In this document: one piece after another, positions 48,303 to 57,600 of the stretch | Layout of the letters: every line of letters begins with the position of its first letter | Numbering within the stretch: position 1 is the stretch's first letter | NCBI GenBank assembly: GCA_965216255.1 | Contig: OZ244148.1 | Coordinates: forward strand, 4,960,001-5,024,000 | Direction: 5' to 3' | DNA: 64,000 nt | Source: G965216255 sp965216255 | Lineage (GTDB): Bacteria; Bacteroidota; Rhodothermia; Rhodothermales; Bin80 | Made by a program: the position numbers and the translations under genes | Notes under the pieces: generated by a model | Told to the model about the DNA's origin: nothing | Seen by the model: only the letters and a program-made list of their open reading frames with translations | Database searches by the model: none

Positions 48303-49716
48303 GACCCCATTTACTATTAACGTTGATCACTTGCGATTGCAGCAAGAAGGTGAAGCTGGCGATGACCAGAAAATGATAATATGGGACTTGAACAGGGCGA
48401 TTGCCTCGAAGGTAGGGTGTTCAAGGTTCCCAGGTCTATCTCAGAGAACATGGTCGCCCAGTTTGGGATATTTACGGAAATTAATACGAAAGTAACCATC
48501 CAAAACGAAACCATCCGCGCCAATTTTAGTAATGGTTACTATACTTCCATAATTAAACACCCAGTATCATGGCCCGCAAGTGGCCCAACGCGCCCTGCTT
48601 GAACTCGTGCAAAGGCATATCGCTGATAGAGATATTTCGTAGGTTCCCCGACGATGCAACCGCCGAGCAGTGGTTTATCCAGCAGCGCTGGCCGAACGGC
48701 ATTGTGTGCCCACGGTGCGGGTCGGACAACGTGAACCCGAAGGGCAAACATCCAACGATGCCACACCGTTGCCGCTCTTGCCGCAGGCAATTCAGCGTGA
48801 AGTACGGCACGGTGATGCAGGGCAGCAAGCTTGGATACCAGGTATGGGCCATAGCCTGCTATCTGGTTACGACGAATCTGAAGGGCATATCCAGCATGAA
48901 GCTGCATCGTAATCTGAACATTACGCAGAAGTCCGCCTGGCACATTGCCCACTGGATTCGCAAGGCGTGGGAGTGCCACGAAGCGAAGACCTTCTTTGGC
49001 GGCCCGCTAGAAGCGGACGAATCCTATATTGGCGGTTTGGAGAAGAACAAGCACGCGCACATGAAGGCCAACCTGGGACGTGGGCCTTCAAGCAAGACAG
49101 CGGTTGCAGGCATCAAAGACCGTAAGACCGGCGAGATCAGGGCGAAGGTGGTGGACCGTATCGACGGCGCGACGCTCAAGGGATTCGTGAATGAGAACAT
49201 TGAGAAGGATACGAAGGTGTTCACGGACGACGCTACGGCGTACAAGGGCCTTGAGAACCACGAATCCGTGAAGCACAGCGTGAGCGAATACGTGAACGGG
49301 CAGGTCCATACCAACAGCGTGGAGTCGTTCTGGGCGCTACTCAAGCGTGGCAACCACGGCACATACCACAAGATGTCACCGAAGCATCTGGATCGTTACA
49401 TTGGCGAGTTCGCGGGCAGGCACAACGTCCGCCCATTCGATACCATCGAGCAAATGGAGCGCATGGCTGTAGGCATGGATGGCAAGAGGCTGCGGTACAA
49501 AGACCTCATCAAATCAACCCACGGAAAGCCATTTTGAAGCGAGAGCAAAAGCAGTCCAAGCGCCAGCGCGGGCGACCGGCTACAAAGCAGTGGCCGGAGC
49601 ACATTTCCGATACGCCCGAGAATGTGGCACGAGCCCTAATGTCTACATTGCCTGAAGAACTGCTTGATTGGGATAAGACCACTAAGACGGTTCCGACAAG
49701 TAGCAACGATGGGGTC
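48303..49716 (+). mobile_element. IS1595-family element (probable bounds)
   Basis: Carries an intact IS1595 transposase and a short downstream frame. Candidate ends are GACCCCAT at 48303-48310 and its inverted copy ATGGGGTC at 49709-49716; only 8 bases match exactly. The flanks (TTGTCGTC and AGCCCGGA) are not repeats, so the bounds are provisional. Confidence 0.55.
48569..49537 (+). CDS. IS1595 family transposase
   Basis: 322 aa. N-terminal zinc ribbon CPRCGS...CRSC (residues about 50-73), then LEADESYIGG with the first catalytic Asp, KVFTDDATAYKGL with the second, and the HTNSVESFWALLKRG block with the Asn/Glu. All match the IS1595 ISXO2-like DDN pattern. The frame is intact and the length usual. 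It overlaps the next short frame by 4 bases. Confidence 0.93.
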   Translation: MARKWPNAPCLNSCKGISLIEIFRRFPDDATAEQWFIQQRWPNGIVCPRCGSDNVNPKGKHPTMPHRCRSCRRQFSVKYGTVMQGSKLGYQVWAIACYLVTTNLKGISSMKLHRNLNITQKSAWHIAHWIRKAWECHEAKTFFGGPLEADESYIGGLEKNKHAHMKANLGRGPSSKTAVAGIKDRKTGEIRAKVVDRIDGATLKGFVNENIEKDTKVFTDDATAYKGLENHESVKHSVSEYVNGQVHTNSVESFWALLKRGNHGTYHKMSPKHLDRYIGEFAGRHNVRPFDTIEQMERMAVGMDGKRLRYKDLIKSTHGKPF

Positions 49717-49734
49717 AGCCCGGAGAACTCTTGA
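49534..49734 (+). CDS. Small basic protein downstream of IS1595 transposase
   Basis: 66 codons from a TTG that overlaps the transposase stop (TTTGA). It is rich in Lys/Arg/Gln at the start (KREQKQSKRQRGRPATKQW). It resembles short passenger frames that often follow IS1595 transposases. The frame passes the putative right end by 18 bases, which argues against certainty about either. No known function. Confidence 0.4.
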   Translation: MKREQKQSKRQRGRPATKQWPEHISDTPENVARALMSTLPEELLDWDKTTKTVPTSSNDGVSPENS

Positions 49735-49882
49735 ACGAACTGATGAACGATCATTGAACGTACTAGTGAGCGACCACCCCAATCGCGCCATCTGCGCTTT
49801 CGGCATCGGTTCCACCAAGCCCTTTTCGTCTTCTTCTTCTAGATGGCATGCCTGACCTTGAAGTAGTCCACAAGAGCCAGCG

Positions 49883-50525
49883 CTTCCCCGTTGGCGCTAT
49901 GAGCCGCGAGACACCGACGAGCGCGACCTCCTCGCCATCGACCAATATCTTGTCCGTATCGACAACATCCCGGACACTGCTCTGCGGCGGTTCCGCGTCA
50001 AGTACGGTGACCGCTCGATCATCCGAGACGACATCTTCGATTACGTATAAGATCTCTTCCACTCGTCTCATTACCACGACCGGTTTGCGAAACGACCGCT
50101 CAAAGGACCTGCCCCGCATCCCCTTCTCTGCAGACTTTCGCACCTTCGCCGACGCGGGGACATCCTGATGGAACTGCACCTTCGGTATGATGGAGCCAAC
50201 TTCTCGGAATTCCCGATCAGTCGTGTCCATGAGAGATAGCCACCCCTTGCCCAATGTCTACCGATTGGGAACCCGTCCCATGTGTTTTGCGAGCAAGAAG
50301 TGTCAGGGCACCTTGGTCGTGAACGATAGCGTGAGCTTGGTTGGCATTCCCCGGGACGAGCACCGCTACGCCGTGAAAGGGCGAACACCGCTGGAATGGT
50401 CGATTTTCTACTATCGCAAGAAGTTTGACCAACGGAACGGCATCGTGAGCGATACCAACAAGTGGTTCGCCCACATCTGCGATCTGATCACCACCATCCG
50501 GCAGATCATCTATCTCAGTGTCTAG
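49883..50525 (+). pseudogene. Relic of a type ISP restriction-modification enzyme, C-terminal end
   Basis: Several frames read as the end of a type ISP enzyme like the intact one at 54654-59624: DDIFDYV, a TAA at about 50048, then SKDLPRIPFSADFRTFADAG, then LMELHLRYDGANF in the first frame again. The last piece is VSLVGIPRDEHRYAVKGRTPLEWSIFYYRKKFD...GIVSDTNKWF (partial). The intact enzyme has KELPRIPVPTKPADFWALARAG and VSGIPEKAYNYMVNGKPAIAW at the same places. Frameshifts and stops show it is dead. It ends 68 bases before the GHKL gene. Confidence 0.75.
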
Positions 50526-50593
50526 AAGGCGAAGATCGTGAACATGCTGCCGGATCCGTTGGCCAACTCCGAGAGGGATAAAAGGAGACAACG

Positions 50594-53032
50594 ATGACAT
50601 CGACTATTTCGGAATTCGCACACACCGGCTCTGAAGTCGAAAAGCTTTCTGTATCCATAAGCTACGACATCATTCGCCTCTTCTCCGAGGGACTGTACAA
50701 AAGTCCGCACAAGGCAATTGAGGAGCTCGTCAGCAACAGCTATGATGCTGGGGCTGGCCATGTCCATGTTCTCCTTCCAGACCTAGATAACGGGGACACA
50801 CCCCTCTCACCGTTATGGGTTATTGACGACGGACACGGCATGGATGCCGACGGGTTTCAACAGCTATGGCGGGTCGCTGATTCTGCCAAGACCCGCGCAC
50901 CTGCCTCCAATGGACGTCCTCCCATTGGACAGTTCGGCATCGGAAAGCTAGCCGCATACGTCCTTGCCTGGCATCTCATTCACCTAAGTCGTGTTCAGGG
51001 TCGCTTCCTCCTTACGGTGATGGATTTTCGTACAGTCACGGGACGCCAGGCCGACGACCCTGAGCCAGCCACGATTTCGCTTCGTGAAGTTGACGAGCAA
51101 ACGGCCAGGGACCTTATGGCTGACGTCGAAGCACGTGATCCCTTCGCATGGAAACTCTTGTTTGGAAGCAATGGCCGAGCGCGTACGTGGACAGTAGCAG
51201 GCCTATCCAACTTTCGGGATCTGTATGGTCAACTTTCGGTCGGGACGTTGCGATGGGTGTTGAGTACCGGATTACCACTTCATTCTGAATTCAGAATCTA
51301 TCTCGATAGTGAGCGGATCGCTTCCAGTAAGGCAAGACTGGAGCCAATCAAGGCTATCGAGATCGATAGGGACTTGCCGGGCATAGGAGCTATCAAAGGC
51401 GACGCTCGGATATATGAGACGCCCTTGACGGGAGGGAAATCAGCCGATCTTGCCCGCAGTCACGGGTTCTTTGTACGGGTCCGCGAACGTGTCATCAACT
51501 TGGAAGATGAGCTGTTCGGAATCGCTCAGCCAAATCACGCGGCCTGGGTGCGATTCGCTCTGGATGTACGCGCTGAAGGATTGCGGAATCACCTTCTGTC
51601 GTCACGCGAAGGCGTAAGGGATTCGCAGGGTGTACGCGAGTTTCGGGAGTACTTGTTGACGGTATTCAATCATTGCCGCAATGCGTACGATGAGTGGCAG
51701 CGAACGAAAATGGAGGATCTGGATATCCAAATGCTTCTGTCTGACGAGCCAAGCAGTCATATTCTCGAGCCTCTGTTTCGCGGGGTTCGCACTGCGGTAG
51801 AATCCGGTGAGGATTCGTTCTACATAGCTGCTCCAAAGGAAGAGTCCGACCAAGATGCTCCTGCATGGCTAGTTAGCTTTCGCGACCAGATCGCAAGGAG
51901 GCCATTCGAAGATCCGACGTTCGGTCGGTACGGCCCTCATGCTGCAGCGGTGCAATACGACCCCGGTACACGCAGTCTCGCGGTCAATCTTGAGCATCCC
52001 TTTGTCGACAAACTTACAAGCGACGGTAAGAATCGTAATCCGGCAAAGCTGTTCGCCCCATCAGAGGTTCTGCTCGAAGGACTGCTGCAAGAGCAAGGTA
52101 TCGAAACCGCCGCGATAGCGGAAGTCCTTCGCAATCGGGATCGTATCCTGAGGCTCATGGCGGGCGAGGAGCCGCCAACCGCGACAGAAGCCGTTAGGCT
52201 CCTCAAGGTTGCCAATCAGGATAAGAATGCACTGGAGCGTGCCACCGGGGCCGCATTTCGCGTTCTTGGATTCGAGTACGAGCGGAGAGGAGGCAGCAGA
52301 CCTGGAACGGACGGAGTACTCTTCGCACGCTTGGGTCGGCATGGCGATGCAGCGCGTGATTATAGGGACTACAAGCTCGTGTATGATGCCAAGCACACCG
52401 ACAAACCCTCCGTTCCGGCGGACAAGATCGATCCGTCGAGTCTGGAAGACTTTCGTTTGCAGGAATCTGCAGCATACGGCTTCTTTATCGCGGCCAAGTA
52501 TGCTGCGGAGAACGAGCCGCATGGGAAGGTTAATCGAAAGATGTTTCCAGAACCATCCCATAAATCCTACGGGAAGCTGACCTTGCTCAAGATCGACCAT
52601 CTGGATCGCCTGATCCGGTTGCACTGTCACCAGGGCCTGACTCTCACGGACATTTGGAACATGTTCCAGGAGTGCCGCACCGTTACTGACGTAAACCGGT
52701 GGATCGAAGAGATGAGACGCAACCTCTCAGAAAGCGAGATTCCTCTTGCCAGCTTGATTGGTGCACTTGATCGCTCAAAGACGGACACGATGGCTGTACC
52801 GAATGTTAAGGTTGTTCGTGCGACCACCCCGGGCTTGAATAAGTTCTCGCCGAATCGGCTGTTCGCGCGGCTCAAGGCCGTGGAGACCGTTATCGGAGAC
52901 AGATGGCTTCAGGTTGACGATTCTTATGATGTCGTAATGCATCAGACGGCGACGCAAATCTTGATTGAGCTTGACCGGCAGATTGGGACGCTGGATTCGT
53001 CAGATGGACACGTTCAGCCGGAGTCTGAGTAA
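50594..53032 (+). CDS. MORC/MutL-like GHKL ATPase fused to a PD-(D/E)xK-like nuclease
   Basis: 812 aa; AAGGAGA lies 6 bases before the ATG. The ATPase shows the N box EELVSNSYDAGA (Glu43/44, Asn48, Asp51), G1 DDGHGMD (78-84), and G2 GQFGIGKLAAY (112-122), all intact. A second domain follows to about 350. Toward the C-terminus, about residues 550-640, TDGVLFARL then YKLVYDAKHT give a D...D-x-K arrangement of a restriction-type nuclease, followed by AAYGFFIAAKY. The stop TAA is directly followed by the ATG of a DNA methylase, so the pair forms a restriction-modification unit. MORC-like ATPases in R-M systems are known from comparative genomics. Nuclease activity is inferred. Confidence 0.82.
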   Translation: MTSTISEFAHTGSEVEKLSVSISYDIIRLFSEGLYKSPHKAIEELVSNSYDAGAGHVHVLLPDLDNGDTPLSPLWVIDDGHGMDADGFQQLWRVADSAKTRAPASNGRPPIGQFGIGKLAAYVLAWHLIHLSRVQGRFLLTVMDFRTVTGRQADDPEPATISLREVDEQTARDLMADVEARDPFAWKLLFGSNGRARTWTVAGLSNFRDLYGQLSVGTLRWVLSTGLPLHSEFRIYLDSERIASSKARLEPIKAIEIDRDLPGIGAIKGDARIYETPLTGGKSADLARSHGFFVRVRERVINLEDELFGIAQPNHAAWVRFALDVRAEGLRNHLLSSREGVRDSQGVREFREYLLTVFNHCRNAYDEWQRTKMEDLDIQMLLSDEPSSHILEPLFRGVRTAVESGEDSFYIAAPKEESDQDAPAWLVSFRDQIARRPFEDPTFGRYGPHAAAVQYDPGTRSLAVNLEHPFVDKLTSDGKNRNPAKLFAPSEVLLEGLLQEQGIETAAIAEVLRNRDRILRLMAGEEPPTATEAVRLLKVANQDKNALERATGAAFRVLGFEYERRGGSRPGTDGVLFARLGRHGDAARDYRDYKLVYDAKHTDKPSVPADKIDPSSLEDFRLQESAAYGFFIAAKYAAENEPHGKVNRKMFPEPSHKSYGKLTLLKIDHLDRLIRLHCHQGLTLTDIWNMFQECRTVTDVNRWIEEMRRNLSESEIPLASLIGALDRSKTDTMAVPNVKVVRATTPGLNKFSPNRLFARLKAVETVIGDRWLQVDDSYDVVMHQTATQILIELDRQIGTLDSSDGHVQPESE

Positions 53033-54202
53033 ATGGAGCTAGCCACCATACATCCATTTCCGGCTCGTATGGCGCCGGACCTTGTGCGCGACGCTCTCAA
53101 GGTTGTTCCGGCCGATGGGTGGGTCCTCGATCCGATGTGTGGTTCCGGGACCGTTCCTCGGGCTGCGGTGGAAGCGGGTCGTGGGTGCGTTGGCGTGGAC
53201 ATCGACCCATTGGCCGTGATGATGTCGCAAGTATGGACAAGCCGCTTGGATCCCAAAGGAATCCGTGACGATGCTGTAGATTTGGTGCAGAGAGCGGAGG
53301 CACTCAGCCCAGCCGCTGTCGAGCGGCCGACTGATCCGGAGACCCGGAAGTTCATCTCCTATTGGTTCGCAGCTACGCAGGAAGACGAACTCGCTAGGCT
53401 TACGACGGTCCTGGGACGGCATGAGCGTCCGACGAAGCAGGCTTTGATGATTGCGCTGAGCCGAATTATTGTGTCAAAGGAAATGATGGCATCTCTGGCG
53501 CGTGACACGTCCCACAGCCGACCGCATAAGGTCGCTGAGGAAAATGATTTTGACGTTTATGCCGGGTTCCGAATGTCCGCGCGTCTAGTCGCCCAGCGGC
53601 TACAACCGGAGCGTATTTTTGGCAAGGCGGACATTCGCCTCGGTGACGCACGTACCCTCAATGGCGTTGATGGCAATGGATTTGACTTAGTCCTTACGTC
53701 GCCACCGTACCTCAACGCAATCGACTACATAAGGGGTCACAGATTGGCTCTGGTATGGATGGGGCATGTGATGGAGTCGCTACGGGAGACACGCGCAGCA
53801 AACGTCGGGGCCGAACGTATCATGTCGCGGGCGAAAAGGTCGTTGGAGATCTCACCTTATGTGACCAAGGCCGAAGGCTCGACCATCGGTTCGCGCCATC
53901 TAGGGTGGATTCGCCGATACGCGGCGGATATGGAGGCAGTTCTCCAGCAAGTGCGCAGAACGCTCAAGCCAACTGGGCATGTTGTTATGGTCATCGGCAA
54001 CTCGTTCATTCGTGGTGCTAAAGTCAACAACGCAGGGCTCATCGAAGCCTTGGCTACCAGGAACGGCTTTAGAGTCCAGGGTAGAAGAACCCGTGAGATA
54101 TTGGCACGGCGGCGTTACTTGCCGCCTCCAGGTGACGGGACAAATGCCCTAAATACCCGCATGCGCATAGAAACGGTGTTAACCTTGTGCCCTGCTGCTT
54201 GA
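53033..54202 (+). CDS. DNA methyltransferase (N4-cytosine or N6-adenine) of the GHKL system
   Basis: 389 aa, starting on the base after the upstream stop. SAM motif I VLDPMCGSGTVPRAA lies at about 31-45 and catalytic motif IV TSPPYLNAIDYI at about 222-233. TSPPY is usual in N4-cytosine methylases of the N4/N6 family, though target base cannot be settled by eye. LKPTGHVVMVIGNSFI is the later core strand. The middle helical region (about 110-200) may recognise DNA. It should protect host sites from the partner ATPase/nuclease. Intact. Confidence 0.85.
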   Translation: MELATIHPFPARMAPDLVRDALKVVPADGWVLDPMCGSGTVPRAAVEAGRGCVGVDIDPLAVMMSQVWTSRLDPKGIRDDAVDLVQRAEALSPAAVERPTDPETRKFISYWFAATQEDELARLTTVLGRHERPTKQALMIALSRIIVSKEMMASLARDTSHSRPHKVAEENDFDVYAGFRMSARLVAQRLQPERIFGKADIRLGDARTLNGVDGNGFDLVLTSPPYLNAIDYIRGHRLALVWMGHVMESLRETRAANVGAERIMSRAKRSLEISPYVTKAEGSTIGSRHLGWIRRYAADMEAVLQQVRRTLKPTGHVVMVIGNSFIRGAKVNNAGLIEALATRNGFRVQGRRTREILARRRYLPPPGDGTNALNTRMRIETVLTLCPAA

Positions 54203-54421
54203 GCACCGGGAGGGGCTAGATCATAAGCGCTAACTCGGTAGTCTGACGTGATTCGTGTATGTTCCCATCAACGTTGGACTGCGGTAATCGGGAATATGGA
54301 GATCTATGTCAGCAAACAGTTCTTTATGCGGCGTAGCCGGAAGCGTGGGCCTCCCGCTACCTTGGCCGTCCGTAATAGGGCCATTCCGTTTGCTACCGCG
54401 GCACCAGACGGCTGATTTCGG

Positions 54422-54610
54422 ATGAAAGGTACCGTTACGCGTGCACCGACCGGCGAGGATTGGGGCGTAGTGGCGTCTTTCTTGCCTGAGAACTGGAAGG
54501 AACTGGCCGCGCAAACCGGTGCCTTGCGGGGGCCTTACAAGAACAAGTCACCGGAAAGCCTCCTTTGGACGCTGCTCATCCACCTGGGCTGCGGGCACTC
54601 GCTGCCTCGG
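54422..54610 (+). pseudogene. IS4-like transposase, N-terminal remnant
   Basis: FLPENWKELAAQTGALRG then KSPESLLWTLLIHLGCGHSLPRT resembles the start of IS4 superfamily transposases (LP.GWEELARETGAL...KSPE.LLRLLLLHL). The similarity ends near 54610, where the upstream part of the type ISP gene begins. Confidence 0.6.
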
Positions 54611-54653
54611 ACACGCTCGCATGGCGTAAGGGGAATACGTAGTATATTGGGGC

Positions 54654-57600
54654 GTGCTTACTAAATCAGAGTTTCCTGAGGCCCATTGCCCCCCGATGAC
54701 ACTCTCCAGCACATCCAGTCTTGACGATATTCTGAATGCGTGGCGCGAAGAGGCTGCGGATTCAGCGTATAGCCGAGAACGCATCAAGGGCACTGCCTTT
54801 GAGCGGCTGTGCATAGCGTATCTGACGCATGATCCGACACAAACAACGCAATATGAGCCACCCGTGCGTTACGGAGATTGGGCCAGAGAGCGGGGGCTGC
54901 CTGAGACAGACCTCGGCATAGACCTGGTAGCCAAGGTCCGTGGCGGGAAAGGCTGGTGTGCCATCCAGTGCAAGTTCTGGGCCGAAGGCAAGCCGCTTCC
55001 CAAAGCAGCGATTGACTCGTTCTTGTCTGCTTCGGGCAGCAGCGACTTCACGCGCCGTGTAATCATTGATACGACCGGCGAAGACTGGAGTGGTTCAGCG
55101 GAAGCAGTGGCCCGCATCCAGGCGGTGCCCGTATCCAGGATCGGACTCCATGAGCTCCGCATGAGCCCCATAGACTGGGCCAAGTATGCACTGAGTGCGG
55201 AGATTGACCGCAGAGAGCCCAAGACGCCGCGTCCACATCAGGAGGAGGCAATCAGCAAGACCCTGAGCGGTCTGGCCGAGCATGGGTCCCGCGGCAAGCT
55301 CATAATGGCGTGCGGTACGGGTAAGACCTTCACGTCGCTTCGGATTGCAGAGGACCTTGCGGGGCGCGGAGGGCGCGTGCTGTACTTGGTGCCCAGCTTG
55401 GCCCTAATGTCCCAAACTGTGAGAGAATGGACGGTGGATACGAGGCTGTCGCTTCGGGCGTACGCAGCGTGTTCTGATGCGCAGGTCGGCCGGCGTAGAC
55501 GTCGCAACGACGACCGCATCGATATGGACACGCTGGACCTGGCCTTTCCAGCGACTACTGATGCGGCCAAGCTGGCGCAGGAAGCTGCTCCGCCCGCATT
55601 CGATCAGTTGATCGTGGTATTTGCTACGTACCACTCGCTTCCCGTGATTGCTGAAGCCCAGCGGGATCATGGGTTGCCGGACTTCGACTTGGCCATCTGT
55701 GACGAGGCCCACCGCACGGCGGGGGCACGAATCGCCGGTGAGGAAGAGAGTCATTTTGTGCAGATCCACGACCAGCAGAACGTCCAGGCGAATCGGCGGC
55801 TGTACATGACCGCCACGCCCAAAGTGTATGCGGCGTCTGCACGCAGCAAGGCGGGCGAAGTGAATGCCGCGCTGTGCTCCATGGAGGATGAGGAGCTTTA
55901 CGGCCCCGTCCTGTATGAGATCGGCTTCGGGAATGCAGTAGAGCAAGGCCTTCTTACCGACTACAAGGTGATCGTGTTGACGGTACCGGAAGATGTCGTC
56001 GCCCGGGGGGTGCACGAGTCACTGGCCAAGTATGAACTCAAGCTCACGGATGCTGGCAAACTCATGGGGTGCTGGCGAGCGCTGGCCAAGGCCGATGAGG
56101 AGGAATTTCCTGAAGATGATCAGCTGCCCATGCGCCGGGCCATCGCCTACTGCCGCGACATCGAGTCCTCCAGACAGGTGGAGGCGCTCTTCACTGAGGT
56201 CGCGCGCGAATACCGCGCATCGCCAGTGGCAACGTCAAACGGCCAGGTGCCGAATTACGAGGTTACAGCGAAGCATGTGGACGGTACCTTCAATGCAGTT
56301 CGGCGCGGAGAACGATTGGCCTGGCTTGATGGCGTGCGTCCCGCTGATCGAGCGTGCCGTGTGCTCTCCAATGCTCGCTGCCTGGCGGAAGGCGTGGATG
56401 TCCCTGCTTTGGATGCCATCGTGTTCATGCATCCCCGGAAGAGTCAGATTGAGATCGTGCAGGCCGTTGGCCGGGTCATGCGCCGCGCCTCAGGAAAGCG
56501 AATGGGGTACGTCGTGCTTCCCGTTGTCATTCCCTCCAATACGGATCCCACAGCCGCCTTGGAAAAGTCCGACACGTTCCGTGTGGTGTGGCAGGTGCTC
56601 AATGCCATTCGGTCGCACGACGAACGGTTTGAGGCTATGCTCAACCTCTTGGAGGAAGGGCAGTCCGGCAAGCACTTGGGAATTGTTGCGCTTTCGGACT
56701 GGCGACCAAGGGGGCCCGCGCCCGGACCCGGCATTGGCACTGGCGCCGCAGAGAATCCAGACACGCACAAGGATTCAACCGGCAAGCAACTGGTGCTCGA
56801 GTTTGACCTGCCAGCGGCGATACGGGCCAAGATTGTGGAGAAGTGCGGCAACCGGCGCTACTGGGACGAGTGGGCGGGGGATGTCGCGGACATTGCCCGG
56901 CGGCACATTGTGCGGATCGAGGCCATGGTTACCGCCGACGAGGCGGCGCGAGACGTGTTTGAAGAGTTTCTGGCGGAGCTGCGCGACGATCTGAACGAAG
57001 GCATTACCAAGCAGGATGCCATCGAAATGCTCGCCCAACACATGGTCACGCGTCCCGTCTTCGAAGCGTTGCACGGCGATGCCCGGTTCGTCGATCAGAA
57101 CCCGGTCAGTAAAGGCATGCAGCTGATCCTGGATGTACTCGCACCGGCCCACATTGAAACCGAAGCCGAAAGCCTGAGCGAGTTCTATGATAGCGTGGCC
57201 CGGCGGGCAAAAGCTGCGAACACGCCGCTGGCCCGGCAGAAGATCATCACGGAGCTGTACGACAAATTCTTCCGGAATGCCTTTCCGAAGACGGTAGAGA
57301 AGCTGGGCATCGTGTACACGCCCATCGAGATCGTGGATTTCATCCTGCATTCGGTGGATGAGGTGCTGCGCGCAGAGTTCGGCCAGTCTCTGTCCTCAGA
57401 CGGCGTACAGATCCTGGACCCCTTCACTGGAACGGGTACCTTCATCACGCGCATCATCCAGAATGGCCTGATCAAGCCTGAGTCTTTGGCCAGAAAGTAC
57501 GCGTCAGCAATCCACGCCAATGAAATCATGCTGCTGGCGTACTACATCGCGGCGGTTAACATTGAAGCGGCCTACCACGCGGCGGTGGGTGCGGACGAAT

